Of a stretch of DNA of 16,776 nucleotides, positions 7,736 to 14,611 are shown in pieces. The position numbers and the translations under genes were made by a program. The notes under the pieces were generated by a model that worked only from the letters and a program-made list of their open reading frames with translations, had not been told where the DNA came from and did no database searches. This DNA is from Thiotrichales bacterium (GTDB lineage: Bacteria > Pseudomonadota > Gammaproteobacteria > J044): contig JANTGN010000035.1 in the NCBI GenBank assembly GCA_024762895.1, forward strand, positions 1 to 16,776, in the 5' to 3' direction. Position 1 is the stretch's first letter; the number at the start of each line of letters is the position of its first letter.

Positions 7736-9070
7736 CTAGTGAGATCGGGGGAACAGGATGCTGGCCCTGAACCCCCCCAGCTCCTCTGAGCGGCCCAGTT
7801 GCAGATGGGCGTCGTATAAAGAGGCAATATCCTTGGCGATGGTCAGTCCAAGACCATGGCCCTCTTTTTGTTCATCAAGCCGTACACCGCGCCGAGTCAG
7901 TTCTTCAAATTTATGCTCGGAGCAACCCGGGCCATCATCTTCGACCACCAGTTGTATGCCTTTGGCGTCTTCATGGCTGTGAATGATGATCTTGCTACTG
8001 GCCCATTTAAAGGCATTGTCCAGCAGATTTCCAAGCAGTTCGAGCATGTCTTCCCGGTCGGCCTCTAGCACCAGTCCAGCCTGTAACTGTAACGCTACAC
8101 CGATGTTCCGATCGTTATACATACGTTCCAGGACATCCAGGAGAAAGGGGATTTCCTGCTCAGGTTCAAAGTGCTGTCCTGCACCGCTACTACCGGCCAG
8201 TCGAGCACGTTTGAGCTCTCTTTCCATGAGGCTACGAATTCGCTCAACCTGCACTTCCATATCGTTTCTGACAGGGGCAATGTTATCCAGCTCCCTGCTT
8301 TCCAGCTGCTGTGTCAGTAGTGCCAGGGGGGTCTTCAGGGCATGAGCCAGATTGCCCAGTGCATTGCGGGACCGACTCAGGCGTTGATCCATCAGGCGCA
8401 GTAACTCATTGAATTTTTTAACCAGGGGGGCGAGCTCCAGGGGAACCGACTCGGTCAGAGCCACTACCTCACCGCGCTCCAGTCGTTGCATATCGTCATA
8501 GACAGGCTGAAGTTTTCTGAATCCACGATTCACCACCCAGCGCTGTACAAAAATCAGGAGCAGAACACCCGTGGTCGAAATCAGGCCGAATAACCATTCA
8601 TATCCGATCAGCATCTGCCTGATGGGTGTAACGTCTTCTGCTATGGCCAGGGTAAAAGTACTATCGGCTTTCTGATAGCCTCTGGCATAGACCAGCAGAT
8701 GCTGATGGTTGGGGCCATCCATATGCCAGCGTCGGGTTTCTCCCGCTCCCAGCATGGGTATATCAAGATCCTGATCCCAGAGCGAGCGTGACAGCAGGCG
8801 TTCGCCGGTATGGTTGATCAGCACATAATAATGACCGGATAAGGGTTGCCGGTAGACCGGGGTCAGTCTCTGGCCTCTAATTCGAAGCTGACCCTGCCGG
8901 TTTGAATGCAAGGCCATGAGCATGGCCTCGGCGTCATGCTCCAGGCGCGAGTCTACAAAACGTTCCATCATGTGATGCAGGGCATGATGACCCAAAAACC
9001 AGGTCGCCAGCATCAATAACCCCAGTGTCACGGTGAGTCCCAGATGGAGGTGGCTTTTAAGTGAATTCAC
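7736..9070 (-). CDS. Sensor histidine kinase, two transmembrane segments, His/Met-rich sensor
   Basis: Membrane sensor that should phosphorylate the response regulator encoded just upstream. The protein has 444 residues: TM1 at about 10-27, a periplasmic domain of about 130 residues, TM2 at about 159-178, and a HAMP-like linker. The dimerisation domain has H243 in the H-box LAHALKTP, and the ATPase domain has N348/N352 (NLLDN), DDGPG at 378-382 and GHGLGL at 404-409. It resembles PhoQ/QseC-type kinases. The outer end of TM1 has H28, H29, H32, H33, M34 and M35, and the sensor loop has H116, M117, H122 and H124. These are plausible soft-metal ligands (inference). The start is GTG, overlapping the regulator stop as GTGA, so the pair is translationally coupled. 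The stop lies 76 bp before the efflux operon with no terminator between, so some read-through is possible. Confidence 0.92.
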   Translation of the reverse strand: MNSLKSHLHLGLTVTLGLLMLATWFLGHHALHHMMERFVDSRLEHDAEAMLMALHSNRQGQLRIRGQRLTPVYRQPLSGHYYVLINHTGERLLSRSLWDQDLDIPMLGAGETRRWHMDGPNHQHLLVYARGYQKADSTFTLAIAEDVTPIRQMLIGYEWLFGLISTTGVLLLIFVQRWVVNRGFRKLQPVYDDMQRLERGEVVALTESVPLELAPLVKKFNELLRLMDQRLSRSRNALGNLAHALKTPLALLTQQLESRELDNIAPVRNDMEVQVERIRSLMERELKRARLAGSSGAGQHFEPEQEIPFLLDVLERMYNDRNIGVALQLQAGLVLEADREDMLELLGNLLDNAFKWASSKIIIHSHEDAKGIQLVVEDDGPGCSEHKFEELTRRGVRLDEQKEGHGLGLTIAKDIASLYDAHLQLGRSEELGGFRASILFPRSH

Positions 9071-9735
9071 TCTGTCTCACCCAGAAACAGATAGCCCTGA
9101 CCACGCTGGGTGCGAATGCGGTCTTTACCAATCTTGTCTCGAAGCCTGCGTACATAAACCTCGATAAGATTACTGTCACGATCAAAATCCTGTTCATAGA
9201 CATGTTCGATGAGACGGGTCTTGGTCAGGAGTTTATCCGGATATAGCATGAAATAACGGAGTAAGCGGAACTCGGTACCAGTCAGGATGATTTCATCTCC
9301 CTGCACATCCAGTACCACCTGGCGTTCTTCATCCAGACGCAGTCCGCCTGACTCGATATGGTTGCCTGATTGCCCGGCGGCACGTCGTATCAGGTTCTGG
9401 ATGCGCGCTATAAGTTCCTCGGTATGAAAGGGTTTGCCCATGTAGTCATCGGCACCCGCCTTGAGGCCATCGACCCGCTCCTGCCAGGAATCGCGGGCAG
9501 TCAGGACTATCACAGGGACGGTATTGCCCTTTTGCCGCCAGTTGCCAAGGACTTCCAGACCCGATCGTTGCGGCAGGCCGAGGTCCAGAATCACCAGGTC
9601 GTAGTCTTCTTCATCACCCAGATGTTCGGCATCGATCCCGTTGTCGGTCTTATCCACCACGAAGCCATGCTGGCTGAGGTCATCCTGTAGTCTCTGGACC
9701 AGTTGGAGATCATCTTCGACCAGGAGCAGGCGCAC
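9067..9735 (-). CDS. OmpR/PhoB-family response regulator
   Basis: DNA-binding partner of the adjacent kinase, 222 residues. The receiver domain at 1-115 has the acidic pocket E7/D8/D9, phospho-acceptor D51 (VILDLGLP), T79 (VLTAR) and K101 (MGKPF). A winged-helix effector domain at about 125-220 has the usual TGTEFRLLRYFMLYPDKLLT and VEVHVRRLRDKIG-type recognition region (here IEVYVRRLRDKIG). The start is GTG at 9735, three nt after the PepSY stop, with a GAGGA ribosome site 7-8 nt upstream inside that gene. Position between the PepSY gene and the kinase, and upstream of the efflux genes, suggests it controls the efflux operon. The TTCA direct-repeat boxes at 7711-7726 and 10402-10417 are its likely targets. 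The stop overlaps the kinase start. Family call is certain; the stimulus is inferred. Confidence 0.94.
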   Translation of the reverse strand: MRLLLVEDDLQLVQRLQDDLSQHGFVVDKTDNGIDAEHLGDEEDYDLVILDLGLPQRSGLEVLGNWRQKGNTVPVIVLTARDSWQERVDGLKAGADDYMGKPFHTEELIARIQNLIRRAAGQSGNHIESGGLRLDEERQVVLDVQGDEIILTGTEFRLLRYFMLYPDKLLTKTRLIEHVYEQDFDRDSNLIEVYVRRLRDKIGKDRIRTQRGQGYLFLGETE

Positions 9736-9738
9736 CGA

Positions 9739-10077
9739 TTAATCCTCAGGTTCCAGAGGTAAGAGGCTACCGTCCTGGGCATTCAGCTTATATTCTCGAA
9801 CGACTCCCTGGGGATCCAGGGCCTCAATGGCATAGATATACTTGCCCTCAACGTTTTCCAGTTCGACTTCAAGAATTCGGCCAATATTGTGCAGAAATGC
9901 CTGACTCATAATCTGCGGCAGTGGCTGGATAGTACCCTGTTGAACCAGCTCCCGCGCCTGTGACTGGACGATCTCATGGGTATGAGCGGTTCCGCTGCTG
10001 ATGAATAGTCCCAGGGAAAAAAGTACGGTAAACCGTGACAAGAAACGGGTGCTCTCAAGTAACTGGACAGAACTCAT
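9739..10077 (-). CDS. Secreted PepSY-domain protein
   Basis: A 112-residue periplasmic protein encoded ahead of the two-component genes. The N-terminus has a hydrophobic signal segment (FTVLFSLGLFISSGTAHT), followed by one PepSY domain. That domain shows an A/S-rich first helix (SQARELVQQGTIQPLPQIM), then ILEVELENVEGKYIYAIEAL and a final YKLNAQDGSLLPLE, the usual pattern ending in dG. PepSY proteins often accompany two-component systems that sense cations or envelope state; modulation of the kinase is a guess. I chose the ATG at 10077, with an AGGAAG ribosome site about 10 nt upstream. A longer frame opens at 10176 but would run through the terminator hairpin at 10133-10158 and put 33 atypical residues before the signal peptide. 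It is first in the PepSY-regulator-kinase unit; its promoter must lie between 10078 and 10132, where I see no convincing hexamers. Confidence 0.82.
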   Translation of the reverse strand: MSSVQLLESTRFLSRFTVLFSLGLFISSGTAHTHEIVQSQARELVQQGTIQPLPQIMSQAFLHNIGRILEVELENVEGKYIYAIEALDPQGVVREYKLNAQDGSLLPLEPED

Positions 10078-10132
10078 CCTAGTCAAACTTCCTGTAAAAT
10101 TCCATGATGCGCTCAAGGTCAAAGACTCGGTG

Positions 10133-10158
10133 AAAAAAAGCGGGCTGATTAGCCCGCT
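10133..10158 (-). terminator. Rho-independent terminator after the small peptide gene
   Basis: Reading the minus strand, an 8-bp stem (AGCGGGCT / AGCCCGCT) closes a 4-nt loop (AATC) and runs straight into seven T. It begins 28 nt past the stop of the 52-residue peptide gene. It lies upstream of the PepSY start at 10077, so it separates the two transcription units and argues against the longer PepSY start at 10176. Confidence 0.9.
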
Positions 10159-10185
10159 AAGTAGAGAGCCACTCAACTGATAACA

Positions 10186-10344
10186 TTACGAGACCGGTTT
10201 CTCTGTGGAGCCATCGGGGTGACCCGAAGTCACTATCTGCTGATAACCCTGAACAGGCGGATAGGTTATCTCCTTCGAATGGACGGAGGACAGACTCATG
10301 GCTATTACAAGCAGGATTGAGGTAAAAAGGATCAGTCTCAACAT
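10186..10344 (-). CDS. Small secreted peptide, 52 residues, unknown family
   Basis: I found this by translating the gap between the PepSY gene and feoA. The ATG at 10344 is preceded by a strong AAGGAG ribosome site with a 6-nt spacer; the frame ends at TAA (10188-10186) and a clear terminator follows. Residues 1-23 are a signal peptide (MLRLILFTSILLVIAMSL then SSVHS), predicting a mature periplasmic or exported peptide of about 29 residues starting KEITYPPVQGYQQ. That part has one His and no Cys or Met, so it is not an obvious metal chelator. The promoter carries the same box as the efflux operon, which implies co-regulation with metal export. I do not recognise a family. Good ribosome site, signal peptide, promoter and terminator together make a real gene likely. 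Confidence 0.8.
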   Translation of the reverse strand: MLRLILFTSILLVIAMSLSSVHSKEITYPPVQGYQQIVTSGHPDGSTEKPVS

Positions 10345-10385
10345 CCTGGACTCCTTACGTAACACGTAACGTTTACAGTATATGC

Positions 10386-10417
10386 AGAATAACTAATCAA
10401 CATGAATTGAAGCTGAA
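10386..10417 (-). promoter_or_regulatory. Promoter of the small secreted peptide, sharing the efflux-operon box
   Basis: On the minus strand TTCAGCTTCAATTCAT (10417-10402) matches the box upstream of the efflux operon at 14 of 16 positions and keeps the TTCA repeat with an 11-bp period. Ten nt further is a -10-like TATTCT (10391-10386), the same spacing as at the efflux promoter. The predicted start near 10379 gives a leader of about 35 nt. A second hexamer, TATACT at 10382-10377, is a better -10 but breaks the shared spacing. The leader also holds a tandem TTACGT (10354-10369). Confidence 0.6.
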
Positions 10418-10442
10418 AAGCGCTTAAAAAGGGGTGAATTAA

Positions 10443-10461
10443 CGAAAAATGCGCTTTTTCG
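10443..10461. repeat. Short inverted repeat in the gap between divergent units
   Basis: CGAAAAA (10443-10449) and TTTTTCG (10455-10461) are exact reverse complements around a 5-nt loop. AAAAGCGC (10416-10423) can also pair with GCGCTTTT (10451-10458), so two alternative foldings exist. No transcript is expected to end here, as the genes on both sides diverge. A role as binding site is possible; chance AT-rich symmetry is equally possible. Confidence 0.4.
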
Positions 10462-10506
10462 AAGCATGCTAGCTGGTATGATTGGTTTTATTGGGTCGCT
10501 TTTATC

Positions 10507-10535
10507 TCGACAAGACTTACACTATAAGCAATAAT
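10507..10535 (+). promoter_or_regulatory. feoABC promoter
   Basis: A -35 hexamer TCGACA (10507-10512) and a -10 hexamer AATAAT (10530-10535), each 5 of 6 to consensus, are separated by exactly 17 bp. The transcript would start near 10542, about 24 nt before the feoA start. The Fur box overlaps the -10 element and start site, the arrangement expected for iron-dependent repression. Confidence 0.65.
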
Positions 10536-10550
10536 TGAGAACCATTCTCG
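10532..10550. promoter_or_regulatory. Fur box of feoABC
   Basis: The segment centres on GAGAACCATTCTC, an inverted repeat GAGAA/TTCTC matching the 7-1-7 Fur motif. I count 12 of 19 matches to the classical 19-bp consensus. It covers the -10 region and start point of the feo promoter, so iron-loaded Fur would block transcription. The ferrous-transport genes immediately downstream support the assignment. Confidence 0.75.
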
Positions 10551-10565
10551 TTTGCGTTTAACTCC

Positions 10566-10892
10566 ATGTCTGATTCCGTTCCAGTGCCAGATGCCGAAAC
10601 TACCGAGCCTGTCGTTCAGGCGGTCAGGCCACATGCCGAACTATTAACCCATTCGCTCGACGAGAGTCAAAAACTTCCGCTGTCCCAGGCGCCGGTTCAG
10701 GTTCCACTGCGTATCATTGCAGTACGGGCCGGAAAATCTCTGGAGAAACGAATGATCAGCCTGGGGATGCCACTGGGCACCGAGGTCGAGATCCTTTACC
10801 GTCGAGGCCATTCGGTTGTCCTGGTAGTCGGCTCATCACGTATTGCCCTGGGTAGTGGCATGGTGGGTAAGATCATGGTCGAGGTGATTTAA
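10566..10892 (+). CDS. feoA: FeoA, ferrous iron transport accessory protein with N-terminal extension
   Basis: Small cytoplasmic SH3-like partner of the FeoB ferrous-iron transporter. The FeoA domain fills residues 48-108 and shows the family pattern RIIAVRAGKSLEKRMISLGM, GTEVEIL and a closing GKIMVEV. FeoA proteins are usually about 75-85 residues; this one has 108, with an acidic, proline-containing extension of about 45 residues before the domain that looks disordered. The ATG at 10566 lacks a clear ribosome site. A GTG at codon 7 is no better, and no other start codon lies before the domain, so the extension appears real. Its TAA directly abuts the feoB ATG (TAAATG), making the two translationally coupled. 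Expression is predicted to be Fur-repressed. Confidence 0.93.
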   Translation: MSDSVPVPDAETTEPVVQAVRPHAELLTHSLDESQKLPLSQAPVQVPLRIIAVRAGKSLEKRMISLGMPLGTEVEILYRRGHSVVLVVGSSRIALGSGMVGKIMVEVI

Positions 10893-13256
10893 ATGGCCTG
10901 TTGTGATTCGGACCAGGGAAAGAACAAGGGCGTACAGCACGATTTCACGATTGGGGTCCTGGGTAACCCCAATTGTGGCAAGACTACACTGTTTAATGCC
11001 CTGACCGGGGCACGTCAGCGAACGGGCAACTGGCCCGGGGTCACGGTGGAACGTAAAGAGGGACGGTTTGAGTATGATGGCAATTATGTCGATCTGATCG
11101 ATCTGCCGGGTGTCTACTCACTGGACCCGAGTCATTCCTCGCTGGATGAGGTGGTAGCAAGAAACTTCATCATGACCGGTGAGGCCGATGTCATCTTAAA
11201 TGTCCTCGATGCCTCAAATCTGGAGCGCAACCTCTACCTCACCATACAACTGGTAGAGATGCGTGTTCCCGTCGTCGTGGCTCTGAATATGAATGATGTG
11301 GCGACGGAACGCGGTATCAGGATAGATCGTGAGAAGCTGGCGGGCCTGCTGGGTTGCCCGGTAGTGGAGACCGTGGCCAGTCGTGGTAAGGGCATACCGG
11401 AGTTAAAAAGTCTCTTATTACAGACGGCCCATAGTCGTCCTCGCCCCGTGTTGCCCATCAGCTATGCGGAAAGTATCGAGCTGGCCCTGAAGGAAGCCGA
11501 GCTCCTGGTGGCTGATTTCTCGGGACAGATGGGGCTGAACCCACGCTGGGTAGCCGTGCAGATCCTGGAAGGGGCCAGTGAGTGCTGCCGTGAGGCGGGC
11601 GACGAAGTATCCCAGCTGGCCGTGCACAGGCGGCGCAGTATCGAAGAGGCCGAGGGTGAGGATATTGATATCCTGATTGCCGATACCCGCTATGGTGTCG
11701 CCAGGACACTGTCGCGCGATGTCATGCGTCATACCTCCAGGCTGAACCGCACTGCTTCCGACCGTATCGATGCCATCGTACTGAACCGTTGGCTGGGTGT
11801 GCCTATCTTCCTGCTGGTAATGTACCTGTTGTTTACCTTTACGATCAATATCGGCGGCGCCCTGATCGATTTCTTCGACATCCTGGCAGGGACGGTCTTT
11901 ATCGACGTGACGCGATCCCTTATGAATGCCATAGGTAGCCCCGAATGGCTGACCGTACTACTGGCCGATGGAGTGGGTGCCGGTATCCAGGTGGTAGCGA
12001 CCTTTATCCCCATTATCGGATTTCTGTATCTGTTCCTTTCCTTTCTGGAAGGCTGGGGTTATATGTCCCGTGCGGCCTTCGTCATGGACCGTTTTATGCG
12101 CAGCCTGGGCCTGCCGGGTAAGGCCTTTGTACCCCTGATCGTAGGGTTTGGCTGTAATGTCCCCTCCATTATGGCGGCCCGAACCCTGGATAATCCTCGG
12201 GAGCGGATTCTCACGGTCATGATGGCGCCGTTCATGTCCTGCGGAGCACGGCTCTCGGTCTATGCCCTGTTCGCCGCGGCCTTTTTCCCGGTGGGGGGGC
12301 AGAACATGGTCATGGCCCTGTATATCATCGGCATCCTGTTCGCCATGCTGACCGCCTTTGTGCTGAAAAAGAGCCTGCTACGTGGTGAGGTCAGTCCCTT
12401 TATGATGGAACTGCCTTCCTACCATATCCCGACCCTGAAGGGAGTTCTGTTACATACCTGGGAACGACTCAAGGGGTTCATCAGCGACGCCGGCAAGATC
12501 ATCGTGATCATGGTGGTGGTCATTAATTTTCTGAACTCGGTAGGCACCGATGGTAGTTTTGGCAATGAGGATAGCGATAAATCGGTCCTCAGTGCGGTGG
12601 GTCGAACCATACAGCCGGTGTTCGCGCCCATGGGGATCACCGAAGAAAACTGGCCTGCGACGGTGGGTATCTTCACCGGCCTGCTCGCCAAAGAGGTGGT
12701 GGTCGGTGCCCTGGACGCCATGTATAGCAATCTGGCCGGGGTGGCCGATGACATTGCCGAAGAGGCCTGGACCCTGAAAGGTCGCTGGCAGGAGGCCGTT
12801 ACCAGTGTCCAGGACAATCTCGGTGAGACCCTGGGTAACCTGGCCGACCCCCTGGGTCTGCGGGTGCTCGATAGCAGTGGTTCCATCGATGAGGCTGCCG
12901 AGGAGCAGGAGGTCAGCACGAGCACATTTGGGGCCATGGCGGAGCGTTTTGATGGCAAGGCGGGGGCCTTTGCCTATTTGCTGTTCATCTTACTTTATGC
13001 GCCCTGTGTGGCGGCAACGTCAGCCATCTTCAGGGAAACCACGCCGAGGTGGACGCTGTTTGTGGTGCTTTGGAGTACGGGGCTGGCTTTTATGAGCGCC
13101 ACTATCTTTTACCAGGCGGCCACCTTTACTCGTCATCCCATGGCCTCTTCGATCTGGATCCTGTCCCTGTTAGGGCTGTTTGTAGCGGCATTTATTAGCA
13201 TGCGACTCCTGTCCAACAGGAGCGCACAGGAAGCGGGGTTGATGGCTACCCAATGA
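10893..13256 (+). CDS. feoB: FeoB, ferrous iron transporter
   Basis: Inner-membrane Fe(II) uptake protein with a cytoplasmic G-protein domain. It has 787 residues, normal for the family. The GTPase motifs are G1 GNPNCGKTT (24-32), switch I around TGNWPGVTV (44-52), G3 DLPG (70-73), G4 NMND (132-135) and G5-like SRGKG (163-167). The GDI-like helical domain follows to about 290, then the membrane part with GFGCNVPSIMAAR and PFMSCGARLSVY, the two conserved cysteine-containing gate segments. The ATG at 10893 has a GAGGTG ribosome site 6 nt upstream. The N-terminus carries an extra stretch of about 17 residues with a CC pair (C3, C4) before the usual start of the G domain. The stop overlaps the feoC start by ATGA. 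Confidence 0.97.
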   Translation: MACCDSDQGKNKGVQHDFTIGVLGNPNCGKTTLFNALTGARQRTGNWPGVTVERKEGRFEYDGNYVDLIDLPGVYSLDPSHSSLDEVVARNFIMTGEADVILNVLDASNLERNLYLTIQLVEMRVPVVVALNMNDVATERGIRIDREKLAGLLGCPVVETVASRGKGIPELKSLLLQTAHSRPRPVLPISYAESIELALKEAELLVADFSGQMGLNPRWVAVQILEGASECCREAGDEVSQLAVHRRRSIEEAEGEDIDILIADTRYGVARTLSRDVMRHTSRLNRTASDRIDAIVLNRWLGVPIFLLVMYLLFTFTINIGGALIDFFDILAGTVFIDVTRSLMNAIGSPEWLTVLLADGVGAGIQVVATFIPIIGFLYLFLSFLEGWGYMSRAAFVMDRFMRSLGLPGKAFVPLIVGFGCNVPSIMAARTLDNPRERILTVMMAPFMSCGARLSVYALFAAAFFPVGGQNMVMALYIIGILFAMLTAFVLKKSLLRGEVSPFMMELPSYHIPTLKGVLLHTWERLKGFISDAGKIIVIMVVVINFLNSVGTDGSFGNEDSDKSVLSAVGRTIQPVFAPMGITEENWPATVGIFTGLLAKEVVVGALDAMYSNLAGVADDIAEEAWTLKGRWQEAVTSVQDNLGETLGNLADPLGLRVLDSSGSIDEAAEEQEVSTSTFGAMAERFDGKAGAFAYLLFILLYAPCVAATSAIFRETTPRWTLFVVLWSTGLAFMSATIFYQAATFTRHPMASSIWILSLLGLFVAAFISMRLLSNRSAQEAGLMATQ

Positions 13257-13492
13257 TACTCACCGAGGTCAAACATTACCTCCAAAGCCGAAGGGAAGCC
13301 CCTTTAAGGGATATGTCCCTGCACTTTGATATGGATCAGAATGCCCTGCGGGGTGTGCTTGAGCAGTGGATACGCAAGGGTAAGGTCCGCAGGCTTCCTC
13401 AGGGTACTCCCTGTCATGGCTGTAGTAGCTGTGAACCCATGAATATTGAACTTTATGCCTGGGTCGATGAGGCGCAGGAAGACGAAGCATAA
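13253..13492 (+). CDS. feoC: FeoC-like winged-helix protein with CxxCxxC
   Basis: Third gene of the ferrous-uptake operon, 79 residues. The N-terminal 50 residues follow the FeoC winged-helix pattern (MILTEVKHYLQSRREAPLRD, then DMDQNALRGVLEQWIRKGKVRRL). A cysteine cluster C54, C57 and C60 (PCHGCSSC) follows in the wing, where FeoC proteins carry Cys residues proposed to bind iron or an iron-sulfur cluster. The role is probably control of FeoB activity or stability, or oxygen/iron sensing; DNA binding is not demonstrated by the sequence. It overlaps feoB by ATGA and is therefore co-translated. It ends 101 bp before the next gene, a gap without a convincing terminator. Confidence 0.88.
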   Translation: MILTEVKHYLQSRREAPLRDMSLHFDMDQNALRGVLEQWIRKGKVRRLPQGTPCHGCSSCEPMNIELYAWVDEAQEDEA

Positions 13493-13593
13493 GCTGTAAC
13501 CAGCCTGCTGGAGACTGGCTAGCACAAAGGTCTGATGCACTTATGTGATGGACATGGCATAGTTACGCGATTATTTATCAATAACAATAAAAT

Positions 13594-14409
13594 ATGAATC
13601 TGAGTCACTACGGGTATCGCGTACTCATTACAGTTCTCCTGCTTGTGTCGACTTCAGCCTTACGGGCAGAGGTGGGCATGTCCCTGGGGGTCGAGTATTT
13701 TAACCTGATTGAGAATCTGGATGGACGGGGCGAGCTGGTCAATGAGACTGGCCCGATGTTTGTGCTGGGTGTGGACTGGACACCGGGAAAAAACACCGGA
13801 CTGATCTGGGGTTATCGGGGGGAGTTTTATACCGGCAACGTCGATTATGATGGTCAGACGCAACTGGGTGAGCCCTACCTGTCCACCACGGAATACCTGG
13901 GTACCAGCCAGGAAGGCCGATTGGCCTGGGGCTGGCAGATGAAAAGCCAGCACATCGTCGAAGTACAGTCGGCCCTGGGGCTGGAGGTGTTTCGTCGCAG
14001 CATCGTCAATGGCGGCACCGGGGATCAGATGGAGGATTATCAGATACTCTATGCCCGTCTGGGTGGTGCCTATAGCGGCGTGGCCTCCAATCGACTCAGT
14101 TTTAACGCCGGCATCAAGTACCCCATGGCGGTGCGTGAAGACGCGCATCTGAATGAGCTGGGCCTTGAGGATAACCCAACCCTGGAGCCCAGGAGCCTGG
14201 TGAGCCTATACGCCGGCATGGAGTTCCGTTTCAGTAAAGAGTTCCTGGTACGGCTCTACTATGATGGTTATCGGTTCGAGACCTCTGATCCGGTGACGGT
14301 CACAGCCTCCAGAACCATTGGTTCCTGTGGCGTGGGTACCGTCTGTAGCGTCATACAACCACAAACCACCATACACCGCCTGGGTGTGGCCATCAGGACT
14401 GCATTCTGA
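13594..14409 (+). CDS. Outer-membrane beta-barrel protein, unknown function
   Basis: A 271-residue exported protein with a signal peptide at 1-25 (cleavage after LRA). The rest alternates short amphipathic strands rich in Tyr, Trp and Gly (for example TGLIWGYRGEFYTGN, YQILYARLGGAYSG, SLVSLYAGMEFRFS). It ends in RLGVAIRTAF, a C-terminal Phe as needed for outer-membrane barrel assembly. I estimate 8-12 strands. Residues C and C near the C-terminus (GSCGVGTVCSV) could form a disulphide in a loop. No family recognised. The start has no clear ribosome site but is preceded by an AT-rich stretch. It lies 101 bp after feoC on the same strand, so it may share iron regulation by read-through or have its own promoter. 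The stop region overlaps the convergent small gene by 17 nt. Confidence 0.8.
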   Translation: MNLSHYGYRVLITVLLLVSTSALRAEVGMSLGVEYFNLIENLDGRGELVNETGPMFVLGVDWTPGKNTGLIWGYRGEFYTGNVDYDGQTQLGEPYLSTTEYLGTSQEGRLAWGWQMKSQHIVEVQSALGLEVFRRSIVNGGTGDQMEDYQILYARLGGAYSGVASNRLSFNAGIKYPMAVREDAHLNELGLEDNPTLEPRSLVSLYAGMEFRFSKEFLVRLYYDGYRFETSDPVTVTASRTIGSCGVGTVCSVIQPQTTIHRLGVAIRTAF

Positions 14410-14611
14410 CCAGGCTTCTTTGCCAGTTCTTATTGGCGACATCTTTTCTCAGAAAGAGCCTTTCTCCCAGTTCATTTTCATACCAGCCGGCATGATATTG
14501 CAGGGGTTCCACCTCGTAGGCCCACCAGCTACCATCGGCGTCCTGGGCGACCCAGTGCACCCAGTCGGGTAGAATATTCGGGTTGAGCCATTCGGGCAGG
14601 GAGTTGTTCAT
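14393..14611 (-). CDS. Small conserved-looking hypothetical protein, 72 residues
   Basis: I read this as a real minus-strand gene starting at the ATG at 14611, giving MNNSLPEWLNPNILPDWVHW and onward. The sequence is Trp- and Glu-rich (WVAQDADGSWWAYEVEP, HAGWYENELGE), a composition unlike a chance frame and familiar from short uncharacterised gammaproteobacterial proteins. No signal peptide, membrane segment or cysteine is present. The frame extends upstream to 14689, but that part is antisense to the phosphatase gene and looks like noise (MRGRSKSPRLISS). The ribosome site is weak. Its start codon shares CATG with the divergent phosphatase start, and its end overlaps the barrel gene by 17 nt. 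Function unknown. Confidence 0.65.
   Translation of the reverse strand: MNNSLPEWLNPNILPDWVHWVAQDADGSWWAYEVEPLQYHAGWYENELGERLFLRKDVANKNWQRSLVRMQS

Noticed and set aside
10107..10122. Third possible copy of the shared box ahead of the PepSY gene (minus-strand TTGACCTTGAGCGCAT)
   Set aside because: Only 10 of 16 positions match either box, and a -10 at the shared spacing (TACAGG) would overlap the PepSY ribosome site. Autoregulation stays possible but is not supported.
13500..13525. Possible terminator between feoC and the barrel gene
   Set aside because: Only 4-bp stems (CCAG/CTGG or AGCC/GGCT) form and no T-run follows.
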